Part shown: positions 1-5,252 of the stretch, piece after piece | Numbering within the stretch: the stretch's first letter is position 1 | Layout of the letters: every line of letters starts with the position of its first letter | NCBI GenBank assembly: GCA_937892995.1 | Contig: CALBJS010000316.1 | Coordinates: 1 to 7,581, forward strand | Reading direction: 5' to 3' | DNA from: an uncultured Peptococcaceae bacterium | GTDB taxonomy: Bacteria > Bacillota > Desulfitobacteriia > Desulfitobacteriales > Syntrophobotulaceae | Length of the DNA stretch: 7,581 nucleotides | Notes under the pieces: model-generated | Database searches by the model: none | Seen by the model: the letters and a program-made list of their open reading frames with translations, nothing else | What the model was told of the DNA's origin: nothing | Program-made: the position numbers and the translations under genes

Positions 1-585
1 CCTACCTATCCCGAAAAGTTTCTCCACGGGGAGAGGCCACATTTTAGTAGGAATTTCTCTAGGGAAAAGGGTATGCGTTTTATCGGGTTTTTTTAGCTCC
101 GAGCCCATCTTAGCTAAGAGTTTATTACAGGAAATCCCGATATTGACGGTGAATCCTAATTTTTCTTTCACTAGCTCCTTGATTTCATAAGCTTTTTCCA
201 CAGGGTCTCCTAGAAGCTCCTCCATCCCGGTAAAATCGAGGAAGAACTCATCTACAGAATATTGCTGGATTAAAGGGGAATAATTTTTAAGGATATTTTT
301 AAGTGCCTGACTGCATTGTCTATAGAGGATATAATTAGGGCTGACTATCACCAGGTCGCGACATTTCGCCCGGGCCGAAAATATGGTTTCGCCGGTTTGG
401 ATTTTAAAGGATTTAGCGGGAATGGACTTGGCGAGGATTATACCTTGGCGGGTTTCCGGATTACCCCCTATAGCTGAGAGAATGGTACGCAAGTCAAGGG
501 AGTCTCCCAGTTGGAGTCTATAGGCGGCTTCCCAAGAGAGATAAGCAGAATTAACATCGATATGAAAAATGATACGTTTGGTCAT
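1..585 (-). CDS. Y-family DNA polymerase (Pol IV/DinB-like), N-terminal part, cut by window edge
   Basis: Translesion DNA polymerase that copies past damaged template bases. The reading frame is open from an ATG at 585 to the left edge, giving 195 codons of a protein that is usually about 350-420 residues. Visible palm/finger motifs are HIDVNSAYLSWEA (residues 8-20; D10 is the expected first metal ligand and Y15 sits at the steric-gate position), ILAKSIPAKSFKIQTGE (50-66), YSVDEFFLD (109-117; D112/E113 are the catalytic acidic pair) and NIGISCNKLLAKMGSELKKP (133-152). The fragment ends at PVEKLFGIGR, where the thumb helix-hairpin-helix begins. An AAGAGAG-like ribosome site precedes the ATG. 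The little-finger domain is off the window, so DinB cannot be separated from the YqjW/UvrX-like branches and no symbol is given. The upstream LexA box points to SOS induction. Confidence 0.93.
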   Translation of the reverse strand, partial: MTKRIIFHIDVNSAYLSWEAAYRLQLGDSLDLRTILSAIGGNPETRQGIILAKSIPAKSFKIQTGETIFSARAKCRDLVIVSPNYILYRQCSQALKNILKNYSPLIQQYSVDEFFLDFTGMEELLGDPVEKAYEIKELVKEKLGFTVNIGISCNKLLAKMGSELKKPDKTHTLFPREIPTKMWPLPVEKLFGIGR

Positions 586-660
586 GTTGGCTCTCTTCTT
601 TCTTGTTCCTATTCCATTTATGCTACTCGTGAAAAGATAAGTCTACTATATAGTATATTC

Positions 661-689
661 AATATACCAGAACATATGTTCTATGTAAA
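661..689 (-). promoter_or_regulatory. Sigma-A promoter of the Y-family polymerase
   Basis: Read on the minus strand there is a -35 TTTACA (684-689), a 17-bp spacer and a -10 TATATT (661-666). These match the housekeeping consensus at 5/6 and 5/6 with ideal spacing. Transcription would begin near 654, leaving a leader of about 70 nt before the polymerase ATG at 585. The spacer contains the LexA box, which is classic repressor-occlusion geometry. Seen: the hexamers and spacing. Inferred: that this is the active promoter. Confidence 0.8.
669..682. promoter_or_regulatory. LexA (DinR) SOS operator
   Basis: AGAACATATGTTCT is a perfect 14-bp palindrome containing GAAC-N4-GTTC, the Gram-positive LexA/DinR box. 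It lies wholly inside the 17-bp spacer between the -35 and -10 of the polymerase promoter, so bound LexA would block RNA polymerase. Y-family polymerases are established SOS genes, and motif and target gene agree. Binding itself is inferred. Confidence 0.85.
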
Positions 690-778
690 GAGAAAATTAT
701 TATCATGACCTATTCCAAAACGTATATCGTGTACGCTATATACATAGTATATTAACAGTTTAATTTAGCGGACGTAGA

Positions 779-821
779 AGGGACGGTTCGAGTGTCTGAT
801 TCAGACGCAAGAACCGTCCCT
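779..821. repeat. Long near-perfect hairpin with GGGACGGTTC arms (REP/MITE-like)
   Basis: AGGGACGGTTC (779-789) pairs exactly with GAACCGTCCCT (811-821). After a 2x2 internal mismatch, a second stem continues (792-798 with 802-808, including GTCTG/CAGAC and one G-U pair) to a tiny loop around 799-801, giving about 18 paired bases. Arms of the form GGGACGGTTC/GAACCGTCCC are, from memory, a dispersed intergenic repeat in many Clostridia and other bacteria, sometimes near REP-associated Y1 transposases. No transposase gene is in the window. No T-run follows on either strand, so it is not a standard intrinsic terminator. It lies between the cheR stop and the polymerase promoter. Confidence 0.65.
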
Positions 822-832
822 CTGCCTGCTTA

Positions 833-858
833 TGAAAAAAATACCGTACTTTTTTTCA
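833..858 (-). terminator. Possible weak A/T-stem terminator after cheR
   Basis: TGAAAAAAA (833-841) is complementary to TTTTTTTCA (850-858) across an 8-nt loop. Read on the minus strand, the hairpin begins 31 nt after the cheR stop and its 3' arm is a run of seven T. The stem is almost entirely A-U, so it would be weak; it could act bidirectionally or only together with the stronger hairpin at 779-821. Confidence 0.35.
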
Positions 859-888
859 AGTGATGTCTACTACCTCTCTGAGTGGCAA

Positions 889-1701
889 TCAAAATGTCGC
901 TTTGCTACCCTTCCGGTAGAAGAAGGAGGAAACAGATTTTAAATCAAGGTGGTTTTTACCGAATAAATGTTCTGTGCTACCGGTGAAAAGGATTCCACCG
1001 GGGTTTAGGGAATCTGTGAATTTTTGATAAAGGATATCCTTAGCTTCATCAGTAAAGTAGATTACTACATTGCGGCAAGCGATAAGGTCAAATCCTTTTT
1101 GAAATCTATCAGTAAGCAGATTTTGTTCTCCGAAAGTCACATTTTTTTTTAAAGAGTCCTTAATCTGGTATTTATTATTTATAAGCGTAAAATATTTTTC
1201 TAAAAGAGGGCGGGGGGTGCTGGCGAAATCTCTTTCCTCATATACTCCCAGCCGAGCCTGTTTTAAGATATTCACATCGATATCTGTCGCTAGGATACTG
1301 TGTCTAACACCTGGAAAATATTCGGCCATGATGATAGCCATAGTGTAGGCTTCCTGTCCACCGGAGCAGCCGGCACTCCAAAATTTTAGAGAAGGTTTAT
1401 CCTTATTTATCAGATTAGGCATTATCTTTTCCCTATAAGTAGCCCAGAGTTTAGCATCCCGAAAAAATTGGGTGACATTGATGGTCAGATGCTTAAAAAA
1501 AGCGTCATAAAGCTCGTCATTTTTGCTGAGAGCCTTAACGAAGTCGGTGTAATTGTCTTTATATCCATGGGTACCCATGAAGTTGTTAATTCGACGTTTC
1601 ATTTGATTTTCTTTATAATAATTAAGGTCAAGACCACTCAAGGTATGGAAGGCCTTAACGAATTTTTCGTAATCAGTGATAATACCTAAAAAACGCGACA
1701 A
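889..1701 (-). CDS. cheR: Chemotaxis protein methyltransferase CheR
   Basis: Transfers methyl groups from S-adenosylmethionine to glutamates on chemoreceptors, the adaptation step of chemotaxis, in the cytoplasm. The 270 residues are normal for the family. The N-terminal helical domain (about 5-70) carries the basic MKRRINNFM (34-42) used for receptor contact. FFRD (79-82) opens the methyltransferase domain, followed by SAM motif AGCSGGQEAY (110-119), ATDID (138-142), QNLL (193-196), CRNVVIYF (209-216) and LNPGGILFTGSTE (232-244). Many relatives have GCSTGEEPYS in the SAM motif; here it is GCSGGQEAYT, a mild variation. The start is TTG at 1701, chosen because a strong GGGAGG site lies 8 nt upstream and the first ATG (residue 34) would remove most of the N-terminal domain. 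It lies 14 nt after yaaR, so the two are almost certainly co-transcribed. No tail beyond the catalytic domain is seen. Confidence 0.96.
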   Translation of the reverse strand: MSRFLGIITDYEKFVKAFHTLSGLDLNYYKENQMKRRINNFMGTHGYKDNYTDFVKALSKNDELYDAFFKHLTINVTQFFRDAKLWATYREKIMPNLINKDKPSLKFWSAGCSGGQEAYTMAIIMAEYFPGVRHSILATDIDVNILKQARLGVYEERDFASTPRPLLEKYFTLINNKYQIKDSLKKNVTFGEQNLLTDRFQKGFDLIACRNVVIYFTDEAKDILYQKFTDSLNPGGILFTGSTEHLFGKNHLDLKSVSSFFYRKGSKATF

Positions 1702-1708
1702 GTTATTT

Positions 1709-1717
1709 CCCTCCCTT
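1709..1717 (-). promoter_or_regulatory. cheR ribosome binding site overlapping the yaaR stop codon
   Basis: Minus-strand AAGGGAGGG ends 7 nt before the TTG start of cheR. Its first two bases are the last two of the yaaR TAA (1716-1718). Ribosomes finishing yaaR would sit on the cheR start region, which suggests translational coupling. The strong site supports the rare TTG start. Confidence 0.8.
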
Positions 1718-2153
1718 AGGCGAAAAGATCGATTATTAGTCCTTTGATTTCATCTATCTTGGCCAGAATCTTAAGTGGTTCTGCTTGGGAAGACAATATT
1801 TGTTCTCCTAATTCTTCAAGAACTCGGTTAATTTTGGTTACCCTAGTCATGACTTTAGGTTGTCCACGGTAGTCCCAGATAGTTTCTTCTTGCATGTTTC
1901 TGCTTTTCCCAAGAGTAGATTTCAGGAAACGCTTCACTAAGTTTTTAAACTCAAGCAAGTCATGTACGGACAGAGTTTCCGAAAGTTTTTTGCCTTGTTG
2001 ATCAAGGCGGTTAAGGAAAAACTCCAGTTCCGCACCCTGAAGTTGTTGGGTATGTGCTAAAATACTATTGAATGTTCCTTTTTTCTCGGCTGCTGCTTGA
2101 ACTTCTATATTTATTGATTTAGGTTGACCGGAACTATTGATCCTTAAAGACAT
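1716..2153 (-). CDS. yaaR: YaaR family protein (DUF327)
   Basis: Small, probably helical, cytoplasmic protein of 145 residues with no signal peptide or membrane segment. It matches the Firmicute YaaR/DUF327 family in length and in the conserved blocks FKNLVKRFLKSTL (68-80), TRVTKINRVLEELGEQIL (102-119) and the C-terminal KIDEIKGLIIDLFA (132-145), which is close to the KIGEIKGLLINLY ending I recall from Bacillus YaaR. The family's function is unsettled. The ATG at 2153 has GGAGGG (2163-2168) 9 nt upstream. The gene leads into cheR with only 14 nt between them and the cheR ribosome site overlaps its stop, so context suggests a role tied to chemotaxis or motility; that is inference only. The promoter must lie in or beyond the divergent peptidase gene, and I could not find a convincing one. 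Confidence 0.85.
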   Translation of the reverse strand: MSLRINSSGQPKSINIEVQAAAEKKGTFNSILAHTQQLQGAELEFFLNRLDQQGKKLSETLSVHDLLEFKNLVKRFLKSTLGKSRNMQEETIWDYRGQPKVMTRVTKINRVLEELGEQILSSQAEPLKILAKIDEIKGLIIDLFA

Positions 2154-2188
2154 ACTCTATCACCCTCCGGGAAGGATAATGCAAAAAT
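2154..2188. promoter_or_regulatory. 35-bp divergent gap carrying both ribosome sites
   Basis: Between yaaR (minus) and the M28 peptidase (plus) the gap holds the yaaR ribosome site (GGAGGG on minus, 2163-2168) and a plus-strand AAGGA (2172-2176) 12 nt before the peptidase ATG, longer than optimal. There is no room for two promoters, so each gene's promoter must lie inside the other's coding sequence. TTGACC at 2124-2129 is a fair -35 for the peptidase but no good -10 follows at normal spacing. Confidence 0.5.
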
Positions 2189-3232
2189 ATGAAGTCACGT
2201 CGGACCTTTCTTAAAATCTTAGCTGGAATAGGAGCCTTTGTAGTTCCCTGGACAGTTCTGCCGGAATTATGGCGAGGAAAATTAGGATTTTTCTTAACAA
2301 GACCTTCTGTAAAACCGGTTATTTCTCCCAGTGTTAAGCATACAGGCTTTAGAAAGCCCTCTGCAGAGATCCTAGCTAGAAAAGCAATCGAAGACATTGG
2401 GGTTTTAAGTCATCCGGATATGCAAGGACGCAGAGCCGGTACAGCAGGGGAAACTAGATCCTTGGTCTACCTCGAAGAACAATTGAGACTTCTTAATTTA
2501 GAAGCCTTTGGAAATAATGGTTATTGGCAAATGTTTTCGATCCCTTCCATGCGGGAAAGAGTAATCAGCGGCAGGGCCCTTTTTCGTCCGGATGAGACAG
2601 ATAGCTTGCGGATGCCCGCTGCTAATATTCTGGCTGGGCTGCTCGGTAAGAATCGAGAAGAGACGATCATTATTTCTTCTCATTACGACCATTTAGGAAT
2701 CTATAATGGGAAATTATGCCCAGGTGCTAATGATAATGCCTCAGGTGTCGGCTGTATTCTTCAGGTTATGCGCTATCTTGTTCGAGATTATTGTCAAGGA
2801 ATCCGTCCTAAACTTAATATTGTAGCGGCTTTTTGGGGTGCCGAAGAGATGGGTTACTTAGGTTCTAAACATTTCGTGAAGAACTCGGCAAATCCTCTTT
2901 CTAACCTTAAAGCGGTTATTAACTATGATACTGTAGGTAATGGTGAAAAAAAGGACTTTATTCTTTGGTCAGCTGGGAATAGTCCTCTTATTGAGAACAT
3001 GAAAGAGGCGATCGTCCGGAATGGGGCAACTCTTGACCCGGATTCCGGCCATGGCCACCAAAGTGATGAGGCAGCCTTTATCGGGACAGGCGTCCCGGCA
3101 GTAACCATGTTAAGCAAGGATTGGCTAATTAATAACCATACTCCGGAAGATAATATCTCTTTAATTAACGAAGCAAAGTTGGAAACAGCTTGTTCAATAC
3201 TCTATGATGTCGTCAAAGAAATTGCTTATTAG
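2189..3232 (+). CDS. Tat-exported M28 family zinc aminopeptidase/carboxypeptidase-like
   Basis: Di-zinc exopeptidase of the M28 family (aminopeptidase Y/S type), predicted to act outside the membrane. The N-terminus is a twin-arginine signal: SRRTFLK (3-9) matches S-R-R-x-F-L-K, then a hydrophobic stretch (10-24). No clear cleavage site is seen, so it may stay membrane-anchored. The peptidase domain (about 145-345) has the expected ligands in order: H165 (SSHYDH), bridging D182 (GANDNASG), catalytic E219 and ligand E220 (WGAEEMG), D247 (NYDTVG) and H317 (NNHTPED). All are present, so it should be active; substrate specificity cannot be read. The ATG at 2189 starts exactly at the Tat signal. 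The gene runs against its neighbours, 35 bp from yaaR and 7 bp from the motB stop, and has no evident flagellar role. Folded export fits a metalloenzyme loaded with zinc in the cytoplasm. Confidence 0.92.
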   Translation: MKSRRTFLKILAGIGAFVVPWTVLPELWRGKLGFFLTRPSVKPVISPSVKHTGFRKPSAEILARKAIEDIGVLSHPDMQGRRAGTAGETRSLVYLEEQLRLLNLEAFGNNGYWQMFSIPSMRERVISGRALFRPDETDSLRMPAANILAGLLGKNREETIIISSHYDHLGIYNGKLCPGANDNASGVGCILQVMRYLVRDYCQGIRPKLNIVAAFWGAEEMGYLGSKHFVKNSANPLSNLKAVINYDTVGNGEKKDFILWSAGNSPLIENMKEAIVRNGATLDPDSGHGHQSDEAAFIGTGVPAVTMLSKDWLINNHTPEDNISLINEAKLETACSILYDVVKEIAY

Positions 3233-3239
3233 CTGTTTA

Positions 3240-4067
3240 CTAGTTAAGAAGATTCCTTCCGGGCTCCACAAGGTCATATTTAGAACGCAGAATGACTAAA
3301 TCCACTCTCCTGTTAGCGGATCTTCCTTCTACGGTATTATTATCTGCTACAGGGCGATATTCTCCGTAGCCCGTGGCGGAAAGCCTTCGAGAGTCAATAC
3401 CGCCATCTTGAACCAAAATCTGTACAACATTAGTGGCTCGGAGGACAGATAATTCCCAATTGCTTGGAAACTTGGTGGTATGGATAGGAAGATTATCAGT
3501 ATGTCCCTCTACCTTTATGTAATTGGGTGAAGCTGCAAGGACAGTACTTATTTTTTTTAAGATTTTTTTGGCACTTGGAGTTATCTCGGCCGAACCGCTT
3601 TCGAAGAGCAGAGTATCTTGGATGCTAACGACCAAACCTCTTTCCTCTATAGAAGAGATCAATTTGGTTTGAATGCGGTTCTCAATAGAGAACTGATCTA
3701 ATTTGGCCTTGATTCCCTCGATGGTAAGGTTTTCCAGGTCATTTTTGCCATTTCCCTCGCCCTCATCTCTGGAGGAGTCCATTTCCGGTTGGCCATCCGG
3801 CCCGGGAACCTGGGTGTCCTGTTGAGGGCTTCCGCTATCAATAAGGGACGGTCCCATTGGAGAAGTGGCCAAGTCGATCTGGGCCGGTGTTCCGCCTCCC
3901 AGGGCAATACTTAAGGAGTCAGCTATGGCTCGGAATTTATTGGCATCTACTTGACTCATGGAATACATGACAATAAAGAAAATCATTAACAAGGTAATAA
4001 GGTCGGCATAAGTAATCAGCCAGCGGTCCTGATTGGCATGGCTTTCTTCTCTGCGTCTTCTGCTCAT
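3240..4067 (-). CDS. motB: Flagellar stator protein MotB
   Basis: Peptidoglycan-anchoring half of the MotA/MotB ion-channel stator. A short basic cytoplasmic head (MSRRRR) leads to one transmembrane helix (about 21-38). Before and in it is TYADLITLLMIFF, with D22 the ion-binding aspartate. Residues 56-115 form a Gly/Pro/Asp/Ser-rich low-complexity linker. The OmpA-like peptidoglycan-binding domain (about 140-262) has LLFESGSAEI (153-162), VEGHTDNLPI (186-195), SNWELSVLRA (202-211) and GRSANRRVDLVIL (248-260). The 275 residues are normal. The ATG at 4067 follows motA by 13 nt with a modest GGTGA ribosome site, suggesting coupling. A MotS-type, sodium-driven paralogue is possible; the helix sequence alone does not settle the ion. 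No terminator fits in the 7 bp before the convergent peptidase stop. Confidence 0.95.
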   Translation of the reverse strand: MSRRRREESHANQDRWLITYADLITLLMIFFIVMYSMSQVDANKFRAIADSLSIALGGGTPAQIDLATSPMGPSLIDSGSPQQDTQVPGPDGQPEMDSSRDEGEGNGKNDLENLTIEGIKAKLDQFSIENRIQTKLISSIEERGLVVSIQDTLLFESGSAEITPSAKKILKKISTVLAASPNYIKVEGHTDNLPIHTTKFPSNWELSVLRATNVVQILVQDGGIDSRRLSATGYGEYRPVADNNTVEGRSANRRVDLVILRSKYDLVEPGRNLLN

Positions 4068-4080
4068 TTAATCACCGCTT

Positions 4081-4860
4081 TTATTCTAATTCTTCTTCCC
4101 TAGGGCTATCTTCAGGGAGATACCCAAGGTGGGTTTTGAGTTTTTCCTTCAAGATGATAGGGTTTTCTCCAGACTGGATAGAGATTATACCATCTAAAAT
4201 CATTTCCATAACCTGAACTTCCATTTTATCTTTAATTTTTAGTTTATTGGCAATAGGGATGAATATAATATTAGCTGAAGCGACACCATAAAGGGTAGCG
4301 ATAAAGGCCGCTGCTATAGAAGTAGAAAGACTTTCGGGGTCGGAGAGATTACCCAGAACGTGGATAAGCCCCATAACAGTACCGACAATACCCATGGTAG
4401 GTGCAAATCCGCCGGCTGCTTCAAAAAAATTTATTCCTATTCGATGTCTGTTCTCCAGGACGGCAATATTGGACTCCAGGATATTTTTGGTTATTTCCGG
4501 ATCTGTACCATCGATTACTAGTTGCATTCCTTGTCTGGTGAATTTATCTTCTATGGTTTCCAGTTCTTGTTCCAGACTTAAAAGTCCTTCTTGACGAGCT
4601 TTCTCGGCAAAGCGAACTAGGGTATAATAGGCTTTTTCTACTCCGAAGGTCTGATCTGAAAAGGTAATTTTAATCCACTGGGGAACTTTTTTTAATTCTT
4701 CTAGGGGAACACCTACTACCGTGGCCCCGATTGTACCCCCCATGACAATAAGAAAGGGGGGAAGTGCCACTAATGCGTTTAAATGTCCGCCTTCCAGCAG
4801 GAAACCGGACAAGAGACCCAAGATTCCTATGACTAGACCAAGAATTGTGGTAATATCCAT
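4081..4860 (-). CDS. motA: Flagellar stator protein MotA
   Basis: Ion-channel subunit of the flagellar stator, in the cytoplasmic membrane, working with MotB from the next gene. The 259 residues fit four transmembrane helices (about 4-22, 30-50, 148-170, 180-203) around a large cytoplasmic loop. The loop has FAEKARQEGLLSLEQE (84-99), whose R89 and E97 correspond to the charged pair that contacts FliG in E. coli MotA. The third helix has FEAAGGFAPTMGIVGTVMGL (146-165), with P154 at the conserved proline important for channel function. The C-terminus is a highly acidic cytoplasmic tail. The ATG at 4860 has AGAGGAGAG upstream with slightly long spacing. The gene is divergent from flgM and first in the motA-motB operon. 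Confidence 0.96.
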   Translation of the reverse strand: MDITTILGLVIGILGLLSGFLLEGGHLNALVALPPFLIVMGGTIGATVVGVPLEELKKVPQWIKITFSDQTFGVEKAYYTLVRFAEKARQEGLLSLEQELETIEDKFTRQGMQLVIDGTDPEITKNILESNIAVLENRHRIGINFFEAAGGFAPTMGIVGTVMGLIHVLGNLSDPESLSTSIAAAFIATLYGVASANIIFIPIANKLKIKDKMEVQVMEMILDGIISIQSGENPIILKEKLKTHLGYLPEDSPREEELE

Positions 4861-4992
4861 ATATCTTTATCTCTCCTCTTTTAAACTTGCCAAGATTAAA
4901 TATTAACCTATATAATTAATTAACGAAAGAATTTTATTTTTTCTTAGGGATAAATGAAAATTTTAACAAATCTTTTTGGAATTTCCTCTTTT

Positions 4993-5021
4993 ATTAGAGC
5001 AGATATTATACTATTATGCAA
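4993..5021 (-). promoter_or_regulatory. Candidate sigma-A promoter for motAB
   Basis: On the minus strand TTGCAT (5016-5021), a 17-bp spacer and TCTAAT (4993-4998) give the right geometry but only a half-matching -35. A perfect TATAAT (5005-5010) is nearby but lacks a good -35. I saw no CCGATA-type sigma-28 -10 on this strand, so motAB appears not to share the sigma-28 promoter type of flgM. This is tentative. Confidence 0.3.
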
Positions 5022-5030
5022 GAAATTCAC

Positions 5031-5047
5031 GATAAGAGGGACTTATC
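5031..5047. promoter_or_regulatory. Inverted repeat GATAAG-N5-CTTATC
   Basis: GATAAG (5031-5036) and CTTATC (5042-5047) are perfect arms around AGGGA. After one mismatch, two further pairs extend it (CA 5028-5029 with TG 5049-5050). It lies just upstream, on the minus strand, of the candidate motAB promoter and about 120 bp upstream of the flgM promoter. It may be an operator for an unknown regulator or a small RNA hairpin; I recognise no known site. Confidence 0.35.
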
Positions 5048-5165
5048 CTGTAGGGTTAAGATCTAACTTTTTTGCAAAGCAATTCTAATTAGATATTTTA
5101 GCAAGCTTCTTAGAGCATTTAGGAGCTAGCGGGACTATTCTTAATGTAATCGCTATTGTTGGATT

Positions 5166-5193
5166 TATAGGCTCCCTTTTTGCTTTCCGATAA
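5166..5193 (+). promoter_or_regulatory. Sigma-28 (SigD/FliA)-type promoter for flgM-flgN(-flgK)
   Basis: TCCGATAA (5186-5193) matches the sigma-28 -10 consensus GCCGATAA at 7/8. TATA (5166-5169), 16 bp upstream, matches the TAAA -35 at 3/4. Transcription would start near 5200, about 50 nt before the flgM ATG. In Bacillus and enteric bacteria flgM, flgN and flgK are late, sigma-28-dependent genes, so target and motif agree. It would make FlgM part of a feedback loop, since it inhibits the sigma factor that transcribes it. Confidence 0.65.
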
Positions 5194-5242
5194 AATAATT
5201 AGAGATGATTTTATTCTAGTAGGGTAAAAATAAATTCAGGTT

Positions 5243-5249
5243 GGTGATC
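5243..5249 (+). promoter_or_regulatory. flgM ribosome binding site, fixing the ATG start
   Basis: GGTGATC exactly matches the 3' half of the extended Shine-Dalgarno sequence AAGGAGGTGATC. The ATG at 5253 follows at close spacing. The in-frame TTG at 5241 overlaps this site and so is unlikely to be the start. Confidence 0.65.
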
Positions 5250-5252
5250 AGG

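Larger units (their letters stand above)
653..752. repeat. Cluster of GTATAT/ATATAC palindromic elements upstream of the polymerase
   Basis: Five hexamers occur within 100 bp: GTATAT at 653-658, 722-727 and 747-752, and ATATAC at 662-667 and 738-743. They form GTATAT-N3-ATATAC (653-667), GTATAT-N10-ATATAC (722-743, where the ten central bases are also partly symmetric) and ATATAC-N3-GTATAT (738-752). The first overlaps the polymerase -10 and predicted start site. A 12-bp palindrome TACTATATAGTA (644-655) overlaps its left end. These could be operators for a second regulator or simply AT-rich sequence; I do not recognise a known regulator's site. Confidence 0.45.
4861..5252. other. 392-bp AT-rich divergent intergenic region between motA and flgM
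   Basis: There is no convincing gene here. It holds the motA ribosome site at the left, a candidate sigma-A promoter for motAB (4993-5021), an inverted repeat (5031-5047), small palindromes (TTTGCAAA 5071-5078; TCTAATTAGA 5084-5093), a foldable stretch (GGAGCTAGCG at 5122-5131, complementary to CGCTA 5151-5155 and GCTCC 5171-5175), and the sigma-28-like promoter for flgM (5166-5193). I looked for a c-di-GMP-I riboswitch core and did not recognise one. Its length and divergent arrangement suggest a control region serving both operons. Confidence 0.6.

Noticed and set aside
511..708. 65-codon plus-strand open frame over the polymerase start and promoter
   Set aside because: It is antisense to the clear polymerase coding sequence, crosses the LexA-controlled promoter, has no recognisable protein features and no good ribosome site.
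779..821. Hairpin as an intrinsic terminator
   Set aside because: The stem is strong but no T-run follows on either strand, so it is listed as a repeat instead.
2134..2397. 87-codon minus-strand open frame overlapping yaaR and the peptidase
   Set aside because: It is a shadow of the peptidase and the yaaR start; both of those have family motifs and this frame has none.
3698..3907. Minus-strand open frame inside motB
   Set aside because: It is an alternate frame of the MotB low-complexity linker, with a composition artefact (Arg/Pro-rich) and no independent evidence.
4861..5040. Sigma-28 promoter for motAB on the minus strand
   Set aside because: No CCGATA-like -10 is found on this strand in the gap; only imperfect sigma-A-like elements are visible.
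5016..5066. 16-residue open frame in the motA-flgM gap
   Set aside because: There is no ribosome site before the ATG, it is very short, and it overlaps the GATAAG inverted repeat. Not supported as a peptide gene.
5100..5185. Possible c-di-GMP riboswitch upstream of flgM
   Set aside because: I did not see the GEMM core or tetraloop-receptor features, and most of this stretch lies upstream of the predicted flgM start site, so it would not be in that transcript.
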